Assembly: GCA_964017235.1 (NCBI GenBank)
Contig: OZ024931.1
Coordinates: 99,838,221 to 99,902,220, forward strand
Length of the DNA: 64,000 nt
Origin: Sabellastarte sp. h YS-2021
Taxonomy: Eukaryota; Annelida; Polychaeta; Sabellida; Sabellidae
Direction of reading: 5' to 3'
A model generated the notes under the pieces. The model was not told the origin of the DNA and did no database searches. It was given only the letters and a program-made list of their open reading frames with translations. Made by a program: the position numbers and the translations under genes. Below are positions 10,264 to 19,870 of the stretch, one piece after another (the first letter of the stretch is position 1; every line of letters starts with the position of its first letter).

Positions 10264-10429
10264 GTTTAAATAGGAAGGGAGTGTAGCGGGTCTGATGTCT
10301 GAGGTACGACCTTTCTTAAAGGAGATGAAAAGAAGGGATCGAGACCCTCTTAGGTCTTTGGTTCGATCCAAATAGTACCTCAGGGCCCGCACTGGACACA
10401 GGGTCCTGTCTTCTTTGAATTGACCATCC

Positions 10430-10760
10430 GAATGATTGGATTCAGGATCCGAGTGCATGGAGCCATCCGACCATCCGAGTGATTTGATTCAGGATCCGAG
10501 TCCTTGGAGCCATGGTCGGACTAAACACTCTGGGTGATATGCAAGTAAGGTTCCAAGTTGGATCCGACCATCTGAGTGATTTGATTCAGGATCCGAGTGC
10601 TTGGAGCCATCCAACCATCCGAGTGATTGGATTCAGGATACGAGTGCTTGGAGCCATGGTTGGATTGTGGATCCGACCATCCGAATGATCGGATGCAATC
10701 GGAAATTAAACCAGGCATCATATTGAAAGGGAGATCTGGTCCACCTCCCTTCCAAGTCAA
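10430..10760. repeat. Minisatellite with CATCCGAGTGATT / GGATCCGAGTGC
   Basis: Four to five imperfect ~60-bp units: GGAGCCATCCGACCATCCG, AGTGATTGGATTCAGGATCC. It lies where F2 gag/RT should be, between the YR remnant and the 5' leader. A related CATCCGA/CATCGGATC block occupies the same relative place in F2-2 (29170-29470). Confidence 0.7.
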
Positions 10761-11703
10761 AGATTGACTTAGCCAGGATTAGGGTTCGAAACTCTGAACT
10801 AATGCAGAGAATAAGTTAAAAGAGGAACCCCTTGAAGCAAATTAGAAGGACAATGCAAAAAAATTACACTTCCTGAAATGAAAGAGTGCATTAAATAACA
10901 TAATAAAATATACGTCTTCTCACCAAGAATTGTACATACAATATTCTAGATATTTAGATTAAAATAACTTATAAAACTGCACAAGGAAAAGGACCAGAGT
11001 TGGTGACCCTAGAATGGCAAGCACTTGTTGTGCAGAAGGAGATGTTGAGAACAAAGACTCGTATTTGTGCATTATTTCATATTTAAACCCTATAAATGGA
11101 CCAATCATGTAGCAGATAGGAGTTATATTATTTATTTTATTTTATTTCGACAGGTACAGGCCCTGCATATAAGCTACATACACGAGTTGGACGTCTAATG
11201 TTTTCTTCACAACGAAGACGAATCGGAAGTTTTGAAAAAGAAATTCCGACATCAAACACTCGAATTAGTGCTTTATTTGAAATTTAAACCCTTTAAATGG
11301 TCCAATAATGTAGCAGATAGGGAATAAACCCTCAAAATATTTTATTTTATTTCGACAGGTACTGATCCTGTATATAAGATACATACACAAGTTGGACGTC
11401 TAATGTTTTCTTCAAAACGAAGATGAATCGGAAGTTTGGAAAAAGAAATTCTGACATCAAACACTCGAATTTGTGCTTTATTTGAAATTTAAACCCTTTA
11501 AATGGTCCAATAATGTAGCAGATAGGGAATAAACCCTCAAAATATTTTATTTTATTTTATTTCGACAGGTACTGATCCTGTATATAAGCTACATGTATGA
11601 GTCGGAAGTTCAACTCTTTCTTCACGACTTGACCCGGAAGTGGATTAAATTGTAAAATATGTTACATATACTTATCTGTTCTGTGATTTGTCACAAAAAT
11701 ACG

Positions 11704-11742
<39 letters not shown>

Positions 11743-11799
11743 ATTGATGTAGTTTCAGTATCCGACGACAAGTAGATCTTGAGAAAACAGTAAAATATT
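10761..11799. repeat. F2-1 5' leader region with ~205-bp tandem repeats
   Basis: About 2.7 units of ~205-211 bp between 11100 and 11640, keyed by TTTCGACAGGTACTGATCCTG (near 11148, 11352 and 11563), GTTGGACGTCTAATG, CGAAGATGAATCGGAAG and TTTAAATGGTCCAATAATGTAGC. A 32-base AT dinucleotide run is at 11706-11737. The segment precedes the 5' inverted terminus of the element, where a promoter would be expected, but no defined promoter motif can be supported. Confidence 0.75.
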
Positions 11800-12000
11800 G
11801 TGAATTTATTTCAAACATTTTATAAGATGGCGGCCAACGAGAGAAGAAGGACGAATTACCAAATGACACTGCTATGGTACATACTAAACCACAGACTCGG
11901 TCAAATCCAAACCACTTTTTTCTTGGTCGTTGGCTGGAGTCCTGCGGCCTCCCGAGTTAGCATTCAGTCCCACATGGTAAGCTATTGTAGCGCAATAAAA

Positions 12001-12110
12001 TGCTTAGTAATAAAGGAGATATTCAATGGAACTGATAATGCGGTGGTGGCGGCGGCAAAAACAGACCCAAAAACAAATCTGCACCCTTTTCAAGGGAGGC
12101 TTTATTACAC
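12001..12110. repeat. Repeat E, right part, with hairpin-like end
   Basis: AATAAAGGAGATATTCAATG, GCGGTGGTGGCGGCGGC, AAAAACAAATCTGCACCC and a loose hairpin (CACCCTTTTCAAGGGAGGCTT) match 48335-49080 apart from the foldback element inserted there. This is the continuation of 5700-6093. Confidence 0.7.
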
Positions 12111-12169
12111 CAGGGTTAATTGTATTTTTAGCTTTTCTTGTCAATAATCACCAAATGCACGGTGTTCAC

Positions 12170-12305
12170 CTTATAGAAGATGTGAGGCAGCCTGACAGCA
12201 ATATGTTTGATGTGCTGAGATACAGGAAGGAGGGTCTTGCTGAGGAAAATCTTGACTTTGTCTGACAGCACATCTGCCAGGTACATCAGGAGTAGCACAG
12301 CCTGC
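12170..12305 (-). CDS. Candidate host exon (45 codons), family unknown
   Basis: On the minus strand, TTTCTTATCCTCTGTACTCAG forms a strong pyrimidine tract and acceptor, and TATAAG/GTGAAC a good donor. The 136 bases between give an open frame reading QAVLLLMYLADVLSDK, VKIFLSKTLLPVSQHIK and HIAVRLPHIFYK, with entry after one base of a codon and exit in phase 0. The amphipathic leucine-rich pattern suggests an alpha-helical (HEAT-like) protein. I do not recognise the gene. No neighbour exon can be joined to it here; it does not match any DIRS reading frame in the window. Confidence 0.4.
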
Positions 12306-12329
12306 CTGAGTACAGAGGATAAGAAACAG

Positions 12330-13341
12330 CCAGACACCTGCTTGATGTGCCGCTCCTATAACAAAGAATTACACATACACTCAAACAGCCAGACACCTGC
12401 TCAATGTGCCGCTCTCAAAACACACATGCATACAAACAGCCAGACACCTGCTCAATGTGCCACTCTCAAAACACACATGCATACAAACAGCCAGACACCT
12501 ACTCAATGTGCCGCTCTCAAAACACACATACACTCAAACAGCCAGATACCTGCTCAATGTGCCGCTCTCAAAACATACATACACACACACAGCCAGATAC
12601 CTGCTCAATGTGCCGCTCTCAAACACACATGCACACAAACTGCCAGACACCTGCTCAATGTGCCGCTCTCAAAACAAACATGCACACAAACAGCTAGATA
12701 CCTGCTCAATGTGTCGCTCTCAAAACACACATACACACACACAGCCAGACACCTGCTCAATGTGCCGCTCTCAAAACACACATGCACACAAACAGCCAGA
12801 CACCTGCTCAATGTGCCGCTCTTGAAACACACAAACACTCAAACAGCCAGACACCTGCTCAATGTGCCACTCTCAAAACACACATGCATACAAACAGCCA
12901 GACACCTACTCAATGTGCCGCTCTCAAAACACACATACACTCAAACAGCCAGATACCTGCTCAATGTGCCGCTCTCAAAACATACATACACACACACAGC
13001 CAGATACCTGCTCAATGTGTCGCTCTCAAAACACACATACACACACACAGCCAGACACCTGCTCAATGTGCCGCTCTCAAAACACACATGCACACAAACA
13101 GCCAGACACCTGCTCAATGTGCCGCTCTTGAAACACACAAACAGCCAGACACCTGCTCAATGTGCCGCTCTCAAAACACACATACACACACACCCCCAGA
13201 TACCTGCTCAATGTGCCGCTCTCAAAACACACACACACAGCCAGACACCTGCTCAATGTGCCACTCTCATAACACACATGCACACAAACAGCCAGATACC
13301 TGATCAATGTGCCGCTCTCAAAACACGCATACACACAAACT
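12330..13341. repeat. 51-bp minisatellite, left part
   Basis: About 20 units of 47-51 bp, GCCGCTCTCAAAACACACAT then ACACAAACAGCCAGA, CACCTGCTCAATGT. Fifty-one is a multiple of three, which explains overlapping open frames up to 371 codons on both strands; there is no sign of selection for coding. Variants recur with a ~407-bp spacing (ACTCAATGTGCC variant at 12501 and 12908), a higher-order repeat of eight units. The array resumes at 19393 beyond the F1 element. Confidence 0.93.
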
Positions 13342-13712
13342 TGCAAATTTAATAAGTAAATTAAATTTTTATAAGTTAATACCCTATCCAATGGACAATA
13401 GCTTATCCGGTCGGCGCAGACCGGCCCGCCAAACGTCAGAAAAAGACGTCCTGTGTCTCCACTAGCAGGTCGGTCTGTAGTACCAGTGCACTCGCCAGAT
13501 GGCGTGTCGTACTTCCTTCCTGTCTAGACAGAGTGACATCATAGCATCTTTTTTGTTGTCTAAACTTATTAGACCCCTAGTAAGCTGATAGCGGGGTCGG
13601 TGGGAGGGTCTTGTGTGTCCATTGGATAGGGTATTAACTTATAAAAATTTAATTTACTTATTAAATTTGCAATTTTATTGCGTTAATACATCCTATCCAA
13701 TGGACAATAGCT
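13342..13712 (-). repeat. F1-1 3' inverted terminus and ICR
   Basis: 13388-13560 is an inverted copy of the 5'-terminal region 19196-19372 (AAGACGTCCTGTGTCTCCAC, CGCCAGATGGCGTGTCGTAC, GATGCTATGACGTCA-like). At 13616-13712 lies the ICR: the complement of the 3' end (TCCATTGGATAGGGTATTAA ... TTAAATTTGCAA) fused to the complement of the 5' end (TTTTATTGCGTTAATACATC). Note the diagnostic difference GGGTATTAAC (3' type) versus GGATGTATTAACGC (5' type), which lets each half of the ICR be assigned to its end. Confidence 0.92.
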
Positions 13713-14080
13713 GAATAACTACCACTTGGCCGGCGGGTAAGTTACTAGGGACTTGTGAGAACTCATGTTAGGGATAATAAAAATTCCTTCTTAAAGCCTG
13801 GGTAGACCTTGAAGTCGAAAAAAACCTTAAGGCTATGGTCGAATATCATCATCCGGTTAACCGGATTGGAACCGTCAGAGTCGACCTTGTTCCCCCACCC
13901 CCCTTTTTTTCAGACCTGCTCTGAGGTAGGGGAAGAGAGGGATGAGTTCAGTCCCATAAAATTAAGTCTCCCGGAGGAAGTACGTGAGATTTTTTTTGTT
14001 TTTTTTTTGTTTGTTGCTCCTTAACTATGTGTGCAATATATACAAATATGTACAACTATTTACATAGGTACAGATCTCCT
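13713..14080 (-). other. F1-1 3' untranslated region
   Basis: Between ICR and YR stop. Starts GCTGAATAACTACCACTTGG, shared with F1-4 at 55185 (GCAGAATAACTACCGCTTGG). T-rich runs at 13902-13909 and 13990-14010. No ORF of interest. Confidence 0.7.
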
Positions 14081-15190
14081 CTATGTACTAGTCTGTTGGT
14101 GGATCTGCTGAGCAGCCACAACAGGACCAAGATGGTAGAGCTCCGAGTCAGCCCAGGTCACATCCTTCAGATAGAATTGAGTGAAGGTATTATGAGATTT
14201 CCAGTGGCAGGCTGATAAGATCTGCTCCAAGGAGACTCCTGACTGGAAGGCCTTAGAGGCAGCGAAGGCCCTGACATCATGAGCTTTAACTTGATGCAGG
14301 GCGTGGGCTTGATGATCGGAGAGCTCATAGCCTAGGATCACAGTCTGCTTGATCCATGAGGAGATAGTGGCAGGGGAGATGTCTTTGTCGAAGCTCTTCT
14401 TGAAGGAGACAAAGACTAACTCCTTGTGCTGCCTGAGGTCTGAAGTCCTGTCCAAGTAGTAGCGCAAGGCTCTGACTGGGCAAAGGGATCTGTCAGACTT
14501 GAGGGACTTATCCAGAGTAGGCGCCAGGGCTGGTATGACCACTGGGGCTACACTCTCTGGACCCTCTTTGGCCAGCTGATTCTTGGAAAGAAAGCTGGGA
14601 GATGGGAACAGAGACACCTTAGACCAGTCGGATTGGTGTCTGAGGTTCTTGTGTTGCCATGCATGAATCTCACTCCTTCTTTTGCCAGAGCCCAGGGCCA
14701 AAAGGAAGACAGTTTTGAAGGTCAGATGCTTCAGCGATGCCTCCCTAAGGGGTTCGAAAGGAGCCTTAGTCAACTGATGTAGTACCAGGGAAAGGTTCCA
14801 GGAGGGTATTCCCCTCCGCCTTTTGGGTCTATCTCTGTGGAAACTTTCCAAGAGATGAGTGAGATTATCATTTTTGCTGATATTGACTGTTGTATTACCC
14901 AGTTTATCAGCAATGGCAGACCTGTATCCCTAATGGTGCTGGGCTGTAACTTCTTGTCCTCAAAGAGGTACAGTAGGAAGTCAGCCACCGACTTTACAGG
15001 TGGTGACCTGAAGTCCACCTGATTAGAGACGCACCACTTTGTAAAAATGGTCCACTTTGCCTCATAGACTGATCTGGTTGAGCTCCTTTGAGGAGCCTCA
15101 ATTCTCGCTGCCACTGCCTTCGAGAAGCCCTGTTCTTTGATTGCTGTGGCTCTAGGAGCCAAGCATGGAGATTTAGGTTGGTCAGATTTC
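14081..15190 (-). pseudogene. F1-1 tyrosine recombinase
   Basis: Site-specific recombinase of the DIRS type, expected to integrate circular cDNA. The 14081-14851 frame (256 codons) holds all recognisable catalytic features: arginine in GSGKRRSEIHAW, the HxxR in KAHDVRAFAASKAF, HW in ACHWKSHNTF and the tyrosine in FYLKDVTW. The N-terminal half (EAPQRSSTRSVYEAKWTIF, PVKSVADFLLYLFEDKK) lies in another frame to about 15190, so one frameshift near 14900-14950 separates them. It overlaps the end of the RT/RNase H frame, a usual DIRS arrangement. It is the only YR in the window with R, HxxR, HW and Y in one open frame. Confidence 0.88.
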
Positions 15191-17000
15191 TGTGAGGGAT
15201 CTGGTTGAAAGGCTGTGTCAACAGATCGGGCCAGTTGGGCAAGCTGAGAGGGACTTGACTGGACATAGTCACCAAGTCCCAAAACCAAGGCATGTTGGGC
15301 CAACCCGGGGCAATTAGAATGATTCTCTTGCAAGGGCTGTCCAGTAGTTTCTCCACCACTTTGCCCAATATGGCGGTCGGTGGGAAGGCATATGCATCCA
15401 GATCCTCCCATGGCAGAGTAAGTGCGTCCACTGCTCCAGCTAGGGAGTCCGGTACTGGAGAGACAAACTGAGGCAACTTGTGGTTGAACCTCGTGGCAAA
15501 TAGATCTATCTGAGGCCGGTGCCATTGGCTGCATATCTGATGAAAGACTTCTGAAAGTAGGGACCACTCTGTCTGGATGGTCTGATCCAGCCTGGACAGT
15601 TTGTCTGCTATTACATTTAAGCGGCCTGGGATGTGTCGTTCTTTTAGCGTCACTTGCCACTGGGAGCACCACGTCAAGATTCTCCACAGTAGGGCACATA
15701 GAGGGCCTGACCTCATGCCTCCTTCTTTGTTTATGTAAGCGACCACTGTAGTATTGTCGGTTGCTACTAGAACTATTTTGTCTACACAGAGATTTTGGAA
15801 CCCCTTGAGGGCCAAAAACACCGCTTTGAGCTCTAGATAGTTTATGTGCTTTCCGGCACCGACCAGGATCCTCTTGCAGTGAACTCGTTTAAGTGAGCGC
15901 CCCACCCTTCTTTTGATGCGTCTGTAAATATCTGCAGAGCATGCTTTATGGGGTGTAATGGTTGGCCGGTGAGGACATTGCTTTCCTCTAGCCACCATTG
16001 CAAGTGAGGATGCAGAGACCGGGGCAAAGGGATGACCTTTTCTAGAGATTCCGGTACTCGCCAATTGTTCTTGAGATGCCACTGAATGGGTCTCATGTGT
16101 AGTCGGCCTAAGTGAACTTGTTTTTCTGTGGCTGTCAGCAGATCTATCAGGGACATGAACTGCCGGACCGGACAGGCCGGTAGTAACAAAAGTGCTTGTA
16201 TCTTCTCTTGAAGACTTTGCCACCGGTCCGGTGTCGGTCGGACCCGGCCGGACCTGAGGTCGAACTGGTAGCCTACAAAGTTGAAGATTTGTTTGGGCTC
16301 CAGTTCTGATTATTCCAAATTCACCAACCAGCCTAGATCCTGGCATATTTTGACAAGCATTTGGGTATGTCGGAGACAGGTTTGGAGGGATTTGGCTCTC
16401 ACCAACCAGTCGTCTAGGTACTGGTGGATTCTTATACCCTTGTGTATGGCCATTAGTTTTACCTCCTTTGCTACTACAGTGAACTCCATGGGCGCTGTGG
16501 ACAGACCAAAAGGCAGAGCTTTGAACTGGTAGGTCCGGTCCTGGACCCGAAATCTGAGGTATTTCCTGGATTGTTCTTGTATCGGTATATGGAAATAAGC
16601 ATCCTTGAAGTCTACCGATGTAACCCATTCCCCTTGTAGAAGGGAGGTTCTGATGGTTTCCGGTGTTTCCATCTTGAATTTCTCCACTTTGAGGAATTGG
16701 TTCAGGTTGCTGAGGTCCAATATCGGTCTCCATTTGTTGTTGGGTTTGGGGACTAAAAAGAGTCGGTTGTAAAACCCCAACGAGGTCTGATTGGACACCA
16801 GTTCTACCACATTTTTGTCGATAAGCTGATGCAATGCCTCTAACAGGTAGCTGTTCCTGAGAGGATTGGCATAGCAGCTTATGACTGTAGGAATTCTTGT
16901 AAGTTTTGGTCGGATCCGAAAGGGGAGGGTGTAGCCCTCTTGCAGAATTTGAACCACTTTCAGACCGGCACCCAGGTCCAGCCAAGTTTGCCAAAAGTTT
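14994..17000 (-). pseudogene. F1-1 reverse transcriptase-RNase H
   Basis: RT motifs: FLVPKPNNKWRPILDLSNLN, motif A TSVDFKDAYFHIPI, motif B ALPFGLSTAPMEF and motif C HQYLDDWLVRA (about 16410-16425). The thumb/RNase H entry (ALQIFTDASKEGWGAHLN) is in a second frame (15842-16189), and the rest (LELKAVFLALKGF, VATDNTTVVAYINKEGG, NVIADKLSRLD, DLFATRFNHKLPQFVSPVP, AYAFPPTAILGKV, ILIAPGWPNMPWFWDL) in a third (14994 to ~15845). Two frameshifts thus break the polyprotein, near 16250 and 15845. The C-terminal region after RNase H is the usual DIRS extension; no methyltransferase domain is visible. Confidence 0.9.
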
Positions 17001-19075
17001 TGCAGTCTGGCCCCTACAGGCAAAAAAGGACGCCTGTTGATATTCTTCCAGGCGGGTCTGTCCTGTTTTCCCTCTGACCGACTCTCCTGTTTTTTATCCG
17101 CCCGTTCATACGGGTGATAACGGTGTTTGACATGTGATGTGGTAGCCGTGGGATGACTCTTGTTATCATAAAGGGCAATTTCTTCCTCGGCCTTCTTAAC
17201 AACCGATTCTGAGAACAAGGTGGCTATATGGAGTGGGCCGGTCCTGAGGGCAGCAAAGGTGTCTGGTTTCACTCCATTCTTTAAGTGGCTGAGGTATGAG
17301 TCTCGACGGGCCAAGGCAAGGTTTCCCATAGTGATGAAGACAAAGTCTGTCAAGTGTTCCATTGCCTTGGCCGTCGCTTGTGTGATACTTGAGTTAAATT
17401 CCATAAGGAATTGCAATTCCTCAGCGGCGTCGGACAGTTTCTTGGAGGCTTTACCCTTGTTTTCCAATCTGATAACTCTTAGCTGTGCCTGCATGTCTCC
17501 TTGCACAATCAGCGGTTGAAACTGGCCGTCTGGTTGCACACTACTGAGGCCTCTCTGGCCGCCCTCTCCCAACGCCGAAGCGTATCTTGCGAGATTCTAC
17601 GGGAAGCTGGAGGTGTAGCTGCCAAGGCGGCTTTCCTGGCTATTCTACCGAAGCTGTTGTTTAGCTTGGCAGGGCCTGTATGCCAACTGGTGACTGTGGC
17701 CGGATCCAATTGCTGGTCAGAATAAAGACCGTACCATTTTGTTTGTGGTTTCGGAGGCCTGAAGAAATGGTCCATAGGTAGGCTACCGGCTTCAGTGGTT
17801 CTGGAGGGGTATCCCTCAGTCACATTAAGGTTGAGCTTAGATAACTTTCGGCAGAGCCAGTCCTCTGTAGGCATTTGTACTGATATCTTGCTGGGTGCCG
17901 GAGCCTTGGGGCCCGCGAAAGGGTTGTCGTCAGAAGGGTTTGAACTGTCCATATCGGGATCATGTGACCACCCCATAAAGGATCGTATGCCTCTCATGGT
18001 TTCCCGGTAGGTTTGTTCTTCTGACGTCGGGAGCTCTTGGTCAAATTCTTGGTCGTCGGATAAATCTCCCTCCTCTACGAAAAGTTCCACCAGAGGAGTG
18101 TCGGAGAACTGACTCTGAGTATCCGAATCCACACTAGATATACTGTCTTTCCTGCCCTTCAGAGGGGTCGGTCAAAGGGAGCCGGTTAAACTATAAGGTC
18201 GGTCGGAGGTAGGGTGGTTGGATGCCTCAGCAGGAAGAGTTGAGGGTCGGTGAGAGTCTGTACTGGGCTTACCAGTCGACTTTTGCTTCTGAGAAGCGGT
18301 GTCTGGACCAGTGCGCCCCTGTGTAGAAATGTTTGGTTTAGCCTTCAGCTTACCGGCCGACTTTTGCTGTGAAGCAATATTGTCTGGGCCAGTGCGCTTA
18401 ACAGTTGAAGATCTTTGCAAGGCAGGGTCTGTGGTTAGCTTACCGGGTGACGGCTGCAAGGCAGCACTAGAGTCTGGGCCAGTGCATCCAGAGGTTTATC
18501 AGATGGTTGAAAAAAGGGTTCAGAGTCTCTTGTAACATTTCCTGGAGGAGGATGATCTGGAGCGACCCTGACATCTGAAGAGAAAGTAGGTTCTATGGAT
18601 CTGGCTAAAAGTAAGGCTTCTAGCCTGTTGAAGCGATCCACCCATTTGTCCTCTAGGGCTGAAAACTTGTCTTCTGTGGCAGAAGAAGGAGCTGAAGAAG
18701 ATTTCTTTGATTTGGTAGGGGGCTTGTCCTTTTTAGTTTTCTTTTCAGGAGGGGCAGGTGATTTATCCGCACTAGGCCCACTCACAACCCTAATAACAGA
18801 GACCCTGGAAGGGTCTACAAGTTCGTCTGTGGGTTGGGTATTATCCGCACGTTTTGCCTCCGTTTTCTCCTTCTTGATTTTGTACGATGGAGTAGAGATC
18901 TGGGCACGTTGCTCAGGGGTGAATGAATTACACAGAGAACAGTCTGCAGTGTCTTTATTAGCAATAAACGGTTCCTGACCTTTCCGCTTTTCCCTACAAT
19001 GTGCACAGAAGGCATGTCCGTCGAAAATAGCCATTGCTGGCCACAACTCCCTCTCTTCTGGCCAGGAGAAGACAT
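17001..19075 (-). pseudogene. F1-1 ORF1 (Gag-like)
   Basis: Several frames, in element order: a short N-terminus MSSPGQKRGSCG at 19075, shifting frame near 19030 to AIFDGHAFCAHCREKRKG with a CxxC...CxxC pair (HCREK..., CSLCNSF) that looks like a small zinc-binding module; a Lys/Ser/Pro-rich linker to 18435; a TGPD/KSAGK-repeat linker (18172-18459); then a conserved block GIRSFMGW, MPTEDWLCRKLSKLNL, FRPPKPQTKWYGLYSD, LRRWERAAREASVVCNQ (17509-18132) and ALARRDSYLSHLKNGVKPDT (about 17300). The same blocks occur in F1-4. Role by analogy: nucleic-acid packaging. Broken by at least three frame changes. Confidence 0.75.
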
Positions 19076-19195
19076 AGTTCATAAAATATAGCTGTAACTT
19101 CAAAATAATAAGATTCAAGACGATTTCCACGCAATAAACTACCAAAAACACAATTTCTGGCAGAGATAAAATTTTCCACTGTGCACTGGTTCGCG

Positions 19196-19392
19196 CCAAA
19201 CGAAAAAGATGCTATGACGTCACTCTGTCTAGACAGGAAGGAAGTACGACACGCCATCTGGCGAGTGCACTGGTACTTCAGACCAACCTGCTAGTGGAGA
19301 CACAGGACGTCTTTTTCTGACGTTTGGCGGGCCGGTCTGCGCCGACCGGATAAGCTATTGTCCATTGGATAGGATGTATTAACGCAATAAAA
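19196..19392 (-). repeat. F1-1 5' inverted terminal repeat
   Basis: Holds CGCGCCAAACGAAAAAGATG-like sequence, GACGTCACTCTGTCTAGACA, CAGGACGTCTTTTTCTGACG, GGTCTGCGCCGACCGG and the terminus CCATTGGATAGGATGTATTA plus ACGCAATAAAA. The block is shared by all F1 copies (32285-32491, 34755-34955, 36550-36743, 58440-58643). Confidence 0.9.
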
Positions 19393-19615
19393 AGACAGAC
19401 ACCTCCTCAATTTGCCGCTCTCAAAACACACATACATACAAACGGCCAGATACCTGCTCAATACGCCACTCCTATAACAAAGACTTATAAATACACACAA
19501 ACAGAAAGGCATCTCCTCAATGTGCTGTTCTCAAAACACAGATAAACACAAACAGCCAGATACCTGCTCAATGTGCGGCTATTATAACACAAACACACAC
19601 AAACAGTTTTGAAGT
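19393..19615. repeat. 51-bp minisatellite, right part
   Basis: Four units (CACCTCCTCAATTTGCCGC, CAGATACCTGCTCAATACGC, GGCATCTCCTCAATGTGC, CAGATACCTGCTCAATGTGC) that continue the array interrupted at 13341. The edge units are more diverged than the central ones, as is common at satellite margins. Confidence 0.9.
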
Positions 19616-19776
19616 CACCAACAAATAAGCAGACTGAAAGAAAAACCACACAAAACAATTGCTGTTTCATGAGGTTGAAGCATTTTTCCCCAACTTGGAC
19701 TTGGATCTGGGAATCTTAAGCTCACTTGTAAATAGTATACATCTTGACTCTACACTGGTACCTTGAACAATATTTG

Positions 19777-19870
19777 AAATTTTATTTTAAATGTAGCTTT
19801 TGTAACCTACAAGCTTACCCCCTGGAACTCTATGCTAATCTGAAGGCTTGATTCGTGTGTGGCCAGGTTC
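19777..19870 (-). mobile_element. Decayed F2 3'-terminal fragment
   Basis: TTAAATGTAGCTTTTGTAAC, CTACAAGCTTACCCCCTGGAACTC follow the F2 3' terminus with several substitutions. Nothing else of the element remains. Confidence 0.6.

Larger units (their letters stand above)
9060..10470 (-). pseudogene. F2-1 tyrosine recombinase remnant, split by a LINE
   Basis: Minus-strand coding for the C-terminal YR core survives in two pieces, 9060-9441 and about 10172-10470. The upstream piece reads KEDRTLCPVRALRYYLDRTKDLRGSRS in part, then breaks; the downstream piece encodes the segment with MDQIMPACHWKAHTFYLKDL, holding the HW and tyrosine region. A LINE of about 720 bp separates them and a 52-bp tandem duplication adds a further break. 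A C7 tract lies at 9201-9207 near the 3' end. The catalytic arginine block and the HxxR segment are not intact, so no recombinase can be made. Confidence 0.8.
6094..12000 (-). mobile_element. DIRS-like retrotransposon F2-1, decayed and loaded with insertions
   Basis: Both outer ends are present: 3' end TTGAAAATTTTAATTAC at 6094 and 5' end TTGTAGCGCAATAAAA closing at 12000, with an ICR at 6347-6450. Between them only YR remnants survive (9060-10470); RT, RNase H and most of gag are gone. The space is filled by a GACCTT array, a TIR element with a gypsy gag remnant, a LINE and two minisatellites. Flanks 5700-6093 and 12001-12110 are the two halves of repeat E, so the insertion is precise. The element is dead. 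Confidence 0.82.
13342..19392 (-). mobile_element. DIRS-like retrotransposon F1-1, near full length (6051 bp)
   Basis: Bounded by TTGCAAATTTAATAAG at 13342 (3' end) and ATGTATTAACGCAATAAAA closing at 19392 (5' end). In element order it carries the 5' inverted terminus, gag, RT, RNase H, YR, 3'UTR, ICR and 3' inverted terminus. The flanks ACACACAAAC and AGACAGACACC rejoin to a normal minisatellite unit, so the ends are exact and there is no target duplication, as expected for YR-mediated integration. Several frameshifts break gag, RT/RNase H and YR. It is the most complete F1 copy here. Confidence 0.93.

Noticed and set aside
11706-11737. AT dinucleotide run as a promoter
   Set aside because: Simple microsatellite; no start site or other element supports a promoter.
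12330-13341. CRISPR-like appearance of regular ~50-bp repeats
   Set aside because: No unique spacers: the whole unit repeats, and the context is a eukaryotic retrotransposon landscape.
12237-13352. 371-codon open frame and its overlaps on both strands
   Set aside because: Produced by a 51-bp tandem repeat whose period is a multiple of three; all frames are open and none shows protein-like features.
14081-14851. Prokaryotic or phage integrase from contamination
   Set aside because: It sits in a DIRS element with matching RT, RNase H and termini and repeats across the window.
15846-16994. N-terminal half of the 666-codon frame at 14994-16994
   Set aside because: It runs antisense-free but out of frame through the RT; only the part below ~15845 reads true RNase H and extension.
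14081-16994. Methyltransferase domain as in Dictyostelium DIRS-1
   Set aside because: No AdoMet-binding motif pattern visible between RNase H and YR; only the usual extension with APGW...PWFWDL.
13342-19392. LTR retrotransposon or endogenous retrovirus
   Set aside because: No direct LTRs, no protease, no integrase, no envelope; inverted termini, ICR and YR identify DIRS.
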